This document shows positions 1 through 4,677 of a stretch of DNA of 5,200 nt, piece after piece. Position 1 is the first letter of the stretch; each line of letters begins with the position of its first letter. Source of the DNA: an uncultured Mycoplasma sp. (GTDB lineage Bacteria; Bacillota_I; Bacilli_A; Mycoplasmatales; Metamycoplasmataceae); the NCBI GenBank assembly GCA_947040465.1, contig CAMRBO010000043.1, forward strand, positions 1 to 5,200, given 5' to 3'. Position numbers and translations under genes: made by a program. Under the pieces are notes generated by a model. The model was not told the DNA's origin. It saw nothing but the letters and a program-made list of their open reading frames with translations, and made no database searches.

Positions 1-33
1 AGAATAATGAATAAACATAAATTATGAATAGAT

Positions 34-53
34 AAAAAAAAAGCAAAAAAAAA
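34..53 (-). terminator. Poly-T tract immediately after tRNA-His (candidate transcription end)
   Basis: On the minus strand the encoded CCA is followed at once by nine T, GC, and nine more T. There is no separate hairpin, but the stable tRNA acceptor/T-arm stem sits just upstream, so the tRNA fold plus the U-run could act as an intrinsic terminator. This is an inference from position and base composition only. Confidence 0.4.
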
Positions 54-130
54 TGGGGTAGATAACGGGATTCGAACCCGCGCATAACGGCACCACAAGC
101 CGTAGTGTTAACCACTTCACCATATCTACC
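54..130 (-). tRNA. tRNA-His (anticodon GTG), with G-1 and encoded CCA
   Basis: The minus strand folds into a complete cloverleaf. The acceptor stem is GTAGATA/TATCTAC. The D arm has a GTG/CAC core and a GTGG loop. The anticodon stem is ACGGC/GCCGT with loop TTGTGGT, giving anticodon GTG (His). The T arm is GCGGG/CCCGT around TTCGAAT. The histidine identity features are both present: an extra 5' G (G-1, at position 130) opposite discriminator C73 (position 57). The 3' CCA is genomically encoded (54-56). The gene lies 32 nt downstream of the 100-residue gene and could be the last member of the rpmG-pepP-efp transcript, or be read from the TATAAT at 149-154. A T9-GC-T9 tract follows the CCA directly. 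I am very sure of the identity. Confidence 0.97.
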
Positions 131-148
131 ATGGTATTTATAAATAAT

Positions 149-154
149 ATTATA
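149..154 (-). promoter_or_regulatory. Candidate -10 box (TATAAT) for tRNA-His
   Basis: A perfect TATAAT lies in the 32-nt gap between the 100-residue gene and tRNA-His. It would start RNA near 142, about a dozen bases before the mature tRNA 5' end. The place where a -35 would fall is inside the upstream gene and does not resemble TTGACA. In DNA this A+T rich a single TATAAT is weak evidence; read-through from the upstream operon is equally possible. Confidence 0.35.
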
Positions 155-162
155 CTAAAAGA

Positions 163-465
163 TTAGTGTCTTCCTTTATAATTCATCAAAATATTATAAG
201 GTTTCAAATCAAACAAACCAATAATTGATTCTGCAATAAATTTTTTGATGTTATTTGTTGTAGTAAAAAGTTCTGATTTTTTAGAAATTGTAAAATTAAA
301 AGTTATTCTAATATTTTTTCCGCTTCTTACTATTGTAATTTCTGGTTCACCCATTATTTTTACATCACTTAGTTTCTTAGTCATTATTTTAATAATATCT
401 AAAAAAACATTTTTATGAATATTTGTTGTTTGATTCGTACTATTTTTAATGTTTATATATTCCAT
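163..465 (-). CDS. Conserved small protein, tentatively Asp23/Gls24-like
   Basis: This encodes a 100-residue protein with no signal peptide or membrane segment. The ATG at 465 overlaps the efp stop by one base (TAATG), so translation is probably coupled to efp; only a weak AAAGGT (474-479) precedes it. The order of elements is an N-terminal amphipathic helix (about residues 18-33), strands around EITIVRSGKNIRITFNF (42-58), a second helix (about 70-86) and a last strand near YNILMNYKG (89-97). This helix, beta-hairpin, helix, strand pattern resembles the core of Asp23/Gls24 proteins, which in Firmicutes are envelope-stress or cell-envelope associated. That link is my inference from the pattern, not a recognised motif. 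Its place between efp and tRNA-His suggests a housekeeping rather than accessory gene. Gene reality is likely; function is uncertain. Confidence 0.8.
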   Translation of the reverse strand: MEYINIKNSTNQTTNIHKNVFLDIIKIMTKKLSDVKIMGEPEITIVRSGKNIRITFNFTISKKSELFTTTNNIKKFIAESIIGLFDLKPYNILMNYKGRH

Positions 466-1028
466 TATTTTTTACCTTTACCAATATATTTTCCAGTTTC
501 TGTTGCAATAGTTACAACGTCACCTTCTTTTATAAACATTGGAACTTCCACTTCATATCCCGTAATTAATTTGACTTTCTTTTGTGGGTTTGTTGTTGTA
601 TTACCCTTTATTGCATCAGCTGCTTCCACAACCTCAAGATCAACATTTAAAGGGATTTCTAAATCTAAAATTTCAGATTCAAATTTTCTAACCTTAACTT
701 CGCCGCCTTCATTTAAAAAATTAATTTCTCATTTCAATTTGGATGAATCTAATTCTATTTGTTCAAATGTTTCATTATCCATTAAAACACAATTACTTCC
801 ATCATTATATAAAAAATTCATAGCAATTCTTTCAATGTGAGCTTTTTTAACTTTATCTCCGCCTGTAAATGACTTAATAACTGTTGCATTACTTCTTAAA
901 TCTTTAACCTTCGCTTTAACATTAGCTTGTCCTCTGCCTTGCTTAGAATGAGAAGCCTCTAGAACTATATATAAATTACCTTCCATTTGAAAAGTAATTC
1001 CTGGTTTAAAATCATTAACACTAACCAT
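465..1028 (-). CDS. efp: Elongation factor P
   Basis: EF-P binds between the ribosomal P and E sites and relieves stalling on polyproline stretches. The 187-residue reading requires UGA as Trp at 729-731 (residue 100); under the standard code it would break after 99 residues. The start MVSVNDFKPGITF matches the N-terminal KOW-like domain of the family. Two OB domains follow, the last ending in the typical VTGYEV/VPMFIKEGDVV/TGKYIGKGKK pattern. Length and domain order are those of a complete EF-P. The loop that reaches the peptidyl-transferase centre reads SKQGRGQA, with Arg at residue 32, where Bacillus has Lys32. The start at 1028 is preceded by AAGGAT (1035-1040), which overlaps the pepP stop, and the gene ends in an overlap with the next ORF. 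It is certainly efp. Confidence 0.97.
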
Positions 1029-1038
1029 AAAATTATCC

Positions 1039-2082
1039 TTACTGTTTTCTTGAAAGAACTAGGTGACCTGTTTCTGTAACTAATACGTCATCTTCAATTC
1101 TAGCTCCACCAAGATTTTCAATATAAATTCCAGGTTCAACAGTTATAACCATACCTGGTTCTAAAATCATCGGTAATTTTGCCGAAATACTTGGAAGTTC
1201 GTGCACATCAATTCCAAGACCATGCCCTGTACTGTGAATAAAGAAGTTTCCATATCCCATTTCAGTTATGTAATTTCTACAAATATCATCAATGTCCTTA
1301 GAACTAATTCCTGGTTTGACAGCCTCACGACCTCTTCTTGCGGCTTCTTCAACAATCTTAAGGATTTCCTCAAGTTTTCCATTAACAATTGTTGATGGAT
1401 TTTTTTTATAAATCATTGTTCTTGTTATATCTGAGGCATAACCTTTAAAATAACAACCAAAATCTATTTTAACAATATCTCCATCTTTCAACGTTCTTGT
1501 TGTTGGGTGGTGGTGAGGCATAGCAGCATTTGAACCAAAAGCTACAATTGATTCAAATGATTCTTTATCAGCACCAAGTCTCTTCATTAAATAATTTAAT
1601 TTATTATCTATTTCAAGTTCTGAAATTCCTTCAACAATAAAAACTTGTAATTTGTCAAAAGCTTGTAACGAAATATTAACTGCTTTTTGGATTTTTGCAA
1701 CTTCTTCAGAATCTTTAAGCATTCTTAATTCTTGACCCTTAATATTGATGATAGTTGTATCAGGAACTAGATTTTTAATTTTATTATAATATGTAACTTC
1801 CAAATAATCACTTTCAATAGCGATTTTATCAAATTTTTTAGATTTGATAAAATTATCGAAAGATTCACCTTCCAATAACATTACTTCAACATTTTTTGCT
1901 TCTTTTTTTGCATATTCATAATATCTTGAATCAACAAAAAGTGTTGCATGATTTTTTTCTATAACTATATAACCTTCGGAAACCATTATTTCAGAATATC
2001 AAAGTTTAGTTTGATATGATTTAGAAACTACTGCATCTAAATTGAATTGATTGAAAAATTCGTTTAAAATACTTTTATTCAT
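1039..2082 (-). CDS. pepP: M24 family Xaa-Pro aminopeptidase / proline dipeptidase
   Basis: This predicted cytosolic metallopeptidase removes the N-terminal residue from peptides with proline in second position (or cleaves Xaa-Pro dipeptides), recycling imported peptides. The protein has 347 residues, close to the Bacillus YqhT size. A TGA Trp codon at 1999-2001 (W28) hides the true start from a standard-code search; the ATG at 2082 follows AAGGAG (2094-2099) and restores the N-terminal creatinase-like domain (about 1-120). The catalytic pita-bread domain keeps all five metal ligands: D207 and D218 (KIDFGC, SDITRT), H287 (STGHGLG), E316 (TVEPGIY) and E330 (ARIEDD). The substrate-pocket MPHHHP lies at about 188-193. 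The gene starts 2 nt after rpmG and stops about 10 nt before efp. Family and activity class are certain; aminopeptidase versus dipeptidase preference cannot be read from the sequence. Confidence 0.95.
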
Positions 2083-2084
2083 AA

Positions 2085-2237
2085 TTATTTTTTCTCCTTA
2101 TGTGTTGTATGTGTATTACATTTATGACAATGTTTTTTAATTTCTAATTTTTCCACTTGATTCTTTTTGTTTCTTTTTGTAATATAATTTTCCATCTTAC
2201 ATTCATCACATCTCATTGTAATTCCAGTTGCAGCCAT
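2085..2237 (-). CDS. rpmG: 50S ribosomal protein L33 (zinc-ribbon type)
   Basis: This is a 50-residue basic protein starting MAATGITMRCDEC, the usual length and N-terminus of bacterial L33, a component of the large subunit near the E site. It has the paired motif CDEC (C10, C13) and CHKC (C37, C40), so it is the zinc-binding C+ form, with the conserved stretch NYITKRNKKN between. The ATG at 2237 has a strong Shine-Dalgarno (AAAGGAGAT, 2241-2249) and a TATAAT at 2275-2280, making it the first gene of the rpmG-pepP-efp group. The pepP ribosome-binding site lies inside its last codons and pepP starts 2 nt past the stop, so the two are probably coupled. It is too short for many ORF callers but identification is firm. 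Confidence 0.96.
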   Translation of the reverse strand: MAATGITMRCDECKMENYITKRNKKNQVEKLEIKKHCHKCNTHTTHKEKK

Positions 2238-2249
2238 ATTATCTCCTTT

Positions 2250-2278
2250 TAATGTTTAAATTTCTCTATTAAACATTA
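2250..2278. repeat. 10-bp perfect inverted repeat at the rpmG promoter/leader
   Basis: The arms are TAATGTTTAA-like: 2250-2259 (taatgtttaa) and 2269-2278 (ttaaacatta), fully complementary with a 9-nt spacer. The right arm overlaps the -10 box and the left arm ends just before the rpmG Shine-Dalgarno. It could be an operator or a leader hairpin, but such repeats also arise by chance in A+T-rich DNA. Confidence 0.45.
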
Positions 2279-2280
2279 TA
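2275..2280 (-). promoter_or_regulatory. Candidate -10 box (TATAAT) of the rpmG-pepP-efp operon
   Basis: A perfect TATAAT lies 38 nt upstream of the rpmG ATG, giving a leader of about 30 nt that carries the strong Shine-Dalgarno. No TTGACA-like -35 is visible at 16-18 nt spacing, which is common in mycoplasmas. A 10-bp inverted repeat overlaps this box and runs into the leader. Confidence 0.55.
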
Positions 2281-2372
2281 TATTAAAAAATATAATGAAT
2301 TATTTTATTTTCTAAAAATACATAAAACATAGCTACAAGATAAATGTTTCACAACTTTAGACACATTAAAAT

Positions 2373-2388
2373 ATCTTAAATATAAGAT
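2373..2388 (-). terminator. Weak hairpin after the 161-residue gene (candidate terminator)
   Basis: Arms atctta (2373-2378) and taagat (2383-2388) form a 6-bp stem with a 4-nt loop about 25 nt past the stop of the 161-residue gene. On the minus strand the stem is followed by ATTTT. It is A+T-only except for one G-C pair, so it is weak; it is the best terminator-like structure in the 175-nt gap before rpmG. Confidence 0.25.
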
Positions 2389-2412
2389 TCAAGCATCTTT
2401 TCAATACATTAC

Positions 2413-2898
2413 CTAAAATAATTTGAAAAATTCGTTAATTTCAATAACGGCGTCTCCAATTAAATCTTCAAATTTTTTAACATTTTCTTTTGTAGACAAA
2501 GATATTAATTTTGATTCATGTTCATTATTTTCGGTATCATCATTTAAAACTTCAGCATTTCCTGAATTTTTATCATCTTTTTTCATTTCGAAAAATATTT
2601 TTACTTTCACTAATTCGAAAAATGTGTGCTCCAACTCCTCTTGAGTATAAGTGTCCTTAATTTCTTGAGGTATATGTCTTAAAAAAGTGTCGTGTTTTTC
2701 TTTTGTAAAAAATTTCGTCAATAAAATAGTAATATCTTTATACTCTTTTTCAGGAAACAATTCTCAAATGGAATGTTTATTTTTTTTGACCTCTAAATAA
2801 AAATGATCATAGTTATCTAATTCAGATATTAAATCGTGATTCCTGATTCGTGATTTTTTTCCGTCTATACCATTTGATGCTCAATAATTTATTTTCAT
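2413..2898 (-). CDS. Uncharacterised acidic soluble protein, 161 residues
   Basis: I do not recognise this protein. The full reading needs UGA as Trp at 2881-2883 (W6) and 2764-2766 (W45). The ATG at 2898 has a very good Shine-Dalgarno (AGAGGTGA, 2901-2908) and a TATAAT at 2916-2921, so expression is likely. No signal peptide, membrane segment or cysteine is present. The N-terminal part (1-105) is compact and rich in aromatic and charged residues, with pieces such as HDLISELDNYDHFYLEV (21-37). A polar, Asn/Asp/Glu-rich linker of low complexity follows (about 106-129), then a short helical C-terminus ending in NEFFKLF (155-161). The gene lies 53 nt after the cysteine-rich gene on the same strand. 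It looks like a lineage-specific mycoplasma protein; no function can be assigned. Confidence 0.8.
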
Positions 2899-2915
2899 TA
2901 TCACCTCTTATTTAA

Positions 2916-2921
2916 ATTATA
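2916..2921 (-). promoter_or_regulatory. Candidate -10 box (TATAAT) for the 161-residue gene
   Basis: A perfect TATAAT lies in the 53-nt gap after the cysteine-rich gene. RNA would start near 2909, directly ahead of the Shine-Dalgarno at 2901-2908, giving a short leader of about 10 nt. No clear -35 is seen. Co-transcription with the upstream gene remains possible. Confidence 0.4.
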
Positions 2922-2951
2922 GTTCATATTATTAACTAAATATTATTTATT

Positions 2952-3122
2952 TTAAAGTTTGACATCTTTTATTATCGGACATTTGTCTTCACATGATTTA
3001 CAATCTAAATCATTAAAAGATTCTTTGTATAGTATATCTTCACATTTTTGACTGCAAAGAATTGCTCAACCCAAAACAAAGTTTTCATTTTCAGTTTTCT
3101 TTTTACAAACGTAACAATTCAT
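2952..3122 (-). CDS. Cysteine-rich 56-residue microprotein, probable zinc binding
   Basis: This 56-residue ORF is broken under the standard code by a TGA at 3066-3068, read here as W19. It has seven cysteines: C3, C6, C23, C27, C41, C44 and C48. The first four form a C-x2-C-x16-C-x3-C arrangement with aromatic and hydrophobic residues before the second pair (VLGWAILCSQKC), which resembles treble-clef/TRASH-like zinc knuckles. The last three form C-x2-C-x3-C. I infer metal binding from this spacing; no named family is recognised. ATG 3122 is the only possible ATG start, because an in-frame TAA lies two codons upstream. It has no Shine-Dalgarno, and a TATAAT ends 10 nt before it, so the mRNA could be leaderless. 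It follows the nuclease lipoprotein by 44 nt and could alternatively be co-transcribed with it. Confidence 0.75.
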
Positions 3123-3131
3123 ATATTAAAA

Positions 3132-3137
3132 ATTATA
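3132..3137 (-). promoter_or_regulatory. Candidate -10 box (TATAAT) for the cysteine-rich gene
   Basis: A perfect TATAAT ends 9 bases before the ATG at 3122. A start of transcription 6-8 nt downstream would leave a leader of 0-3 nt, too short for a ribosome-binding site, in agreement with the absence of any purine-rich Shine-Dalgarno. The -35 region is weak (TTAAAT at 17-nt spacing). Confidence 0.4.
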
Positions 3138-3166
3138 ATTCAATAATCTATTTTATTTAAAATTAT

Positions 3167-4573
3167 TTATTTTATATTGATAGTTGTTCATACAAATCTA
3201 TGATCGGACGATACTTCTTTACTATTTCCATATTTACCAATTCTAGGATCATTAAACAATAATCTTCCTTCCTCGTTTTTATCTTGCCAATATACCCCAG
3301 AATTAATCACCTTTAAATTATTAGAAGGAATAACCCAATCAACCCTTAGCCCAAAAACGCTTGTTCTAGTTTCTGGTTTTGGGTGTCCGTTATTATTTTC
3401 TTCATTTTTACCACCATTACTAATCGGCATTAAAGGTCCATCTACAATATCTTGATTAATTAGATTTGAATTTAATAAATTTAATAAACCCTCTGGTTGT
3501 GTTGATGAATTGCCCGATAAATTATCTGCATTTAAATCACCAAGAATAATAAATTTTTCTTTTAACCCATTAATTCCACCAAATTTTCCATCATCATCAT
3601 AAAGTGTTGAATTGTTTTCAATATATTCTTTTCAAAATCTCACCTCTGCCATATTTCTATATAAATTAGTTTTTGTGCCACCAACTTCAAAAACGGGCGG
3701 AGTTGGATGAGAGATTAACAAATGGATATTTTTTGTTTTATTACCAACTTTTATCTTAATTGGTACATCTACATGATTTTTTGATGATAGTCGAAAATTG
3801 TTTCACTCTTTTTGTGTAAATCAATCATCACCCAATTTCATTCCTAAAGGTATTTTTCCATTATCCTCTTCGATTTTAGGTATTTTTGAATTCGGTAAAT
3901 CTTTTCATTTGAAATTTTGAAACGTTCTTGTATTTTCAGAATCTATTTCATATTTCGACATCAAACCAAAAGCGTAATGTCCATGATAATAACCAAAACC
4001 AAAAGCATCTATTGGACCACTATTTATTTTTCCGTCATTATCTAAATCCATATTAGAATTTAACCCTGTATTGGTGCCATATGTTTCAAAGAAAGGATAT
4101 TCAATCGGTTCTAAAGTATCTCCCCCATCTATACTATTCATACTCTGACCGATAGATAAATAATTATCTTGAAATAACTTTATAATTTCTTTATTTTCAC
4201 CATTTCCATCATTATTAAATTCATTTAAAACCAAAACATCAGGTTTATTTTTCTGAATAATAGCAGCAATATTTCTAATTTGTACAACTCTTTCTGCCAA
4301 CGCCCTTTCTTGTTGGGTCATGTTGATTTTTGCTTTAATTTTATTTACTAATTTATTCTGTTCTTCAATATTAATTGATAAATAATCAAACCATCTTTTA
4401 TAATTTTCATCTTTATCTCCATCAGTTGCAAAAGATATATTAAATGAAGAAATTTTAATATCCTTTCCATTATTTTCTAAATTTTCTCCATCACCACTAC
4501 ACGAAACTGCTATCAATAATGGGGCAAACATTACCAAAGATCCTAACATATTAAACATTATTATTTTTCTCAT
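3167..4573 (-). CDS. Membrane nuclease lipoprotein, endonuclease/exonuclease/phosphatase family
   Basis: This predicted surface-anchored, metal-dependent nuclease of the EEP superfamily has 468 residues. A charged MRK start and hydrophobic stretch lead to the lipobox IAVSC, so Cys25 should be lipidated. Catalytic landmarks are DVLVLNEF (metal ligand E118), LLISHPTPP (H289), ILGDLNAD (D346, N348), LRVDWVIPS, and a terminal SSDHRFVW (D457, H458). A DLDNDGKIN segment (176-184) looks like a calcium loop. Five TGA Trp codons (3188, 3632, 3803, 3821 and 3905) are needed; no other stop interrupts. The family resembles secreted EEP proteins of free-living bacteria (DAFGFG, RLSSK, HPTPPVF) more than a minimal nuclease. 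I chose ATG 4573 because AAGTAGG (4580-4586) precedes it and it gives a typical mycoplasma lipoprotein signal; ATG 4594 would add seven residues. Its role would be nucleotide scavenging from host DNA or RNA. Whether it cuts DNA, RNA or both is not visible. Confidence 0.9.
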
Positions 4574-4579
4574 ACTCAA

Positions 4580-4586
4580 CCTACTT
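4580..4586 (-). promoter_or_regulatory. Shine-Dalgarno AAGTAGG favouring the ATG at 4573
   Basis: AAGTAGG differs from the ideal AAGGAGG at one base and lies 6 nt before ATG 4573. The upstream in-frame ATG at 4594 has no such sequence. This, together with the signal-peptide layout, is the reason for preferring the shorter lipoprotein start. Confidence 0.5.
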
Positions 4587-4602
4587 TTATTCATATATTC
4601 AA

Positions 4603-4608
4603 ATTATA
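4603..4608 (-). promoter_or_regulatory. Candidate -10 box (TATAAT) of the nuclease lipoprotein gene
   Basis: A perfect TATAAT lies in the gap after rnhB. RNA would start near 4596. That leaves about 23 nt and a Shine-Dalgarno before ATG 4573, but only about 2 nt before ATG 4594. No recognisable -35 is present. Confidence 0.5.
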
Positions 4609-4620
4609 TTTTTTATTAGA

Positions 4621-4666
4621 AAAAAAATGATAAGTATGAGTTACTTTTAAATAACAAAAAAAGTAA
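4621..4666 (-). terminator. Weak stem-loop plus T-run after rnhB (candidate terminator)
   Basis: The arms ttactttt (4641-4648) and aaaagtaa (4659-4666) form an 8-bp stem just after the rnhB stop. A second small stem (aagta 4632-4636 with tactt 4642-4646) overlaps it. On the minus strand both precede a T7 run (4621-4627). The stems are A+T rich and the long stem is 13 nt from the run, so termination efficiency is doubtful. Confidence 0.35.
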
Positions 4667-4677
4667 TATTAGAATAA

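Noticed and set aside
1..53. Possible mobile-element attachment site downstream of tRNA-His
   Set aside because: tRNA 3' ends are common integration sites, but no duplicated tRNA 3' segment, integrase or other mobile gene is visible in the window.
127..136. Perfect palindrome taccatggta at the 5' edge of tRNA-His
   Set aside because: Half of it is the constrained tRNA acceptor sequence, so a short palindrome here is likely chance rather than an operator or attachment site; no second copy flanks the tRNA in the window.
415..840. 141-codon open frame on the plus strand
   Set aside because: It lies antisense to efp and the 100-residue gene, has a low-complexity Ser/Phe/Ile-rich translation typical of the reverse of A+T-rich coding DNA, and no ribosome-binding site or known motif.
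1201..1395. 64-codon open frame on the plus strand
   Set aside because: Fully antisense to the catalytic domain of pepP, whose family motifs are unambiguous; no independent evidence.
2305..2409. 34-codon minus-strand ORF (ATG 2409, TAA 2305) directly after the 161-residue gene, with two TGA Trp codons
   Set aside because: No Shine-Dalgarno, no recognisable motif, and an ORF of this length is expected by chance when only TAA and TAG are stops. It spans the terminator-like hairpin. Conservation in relatives would be needed to revive it.
2423..2644. 73-codon open frame on the plus strand
   Set aside because: Antisense to the C-terminal half of the 161-residue gene, which has a good ribosome-binding site and continuous code-4 frame; the plus-strand translation is Ser/Phe-rich filler.
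2758..2760. TTG at 2760 as start of a 115-residue protein
   Set aside because: The frame continues upstream through two TGA Trp codons to ATG 2898, which has a strong Shine-Dalgarno.
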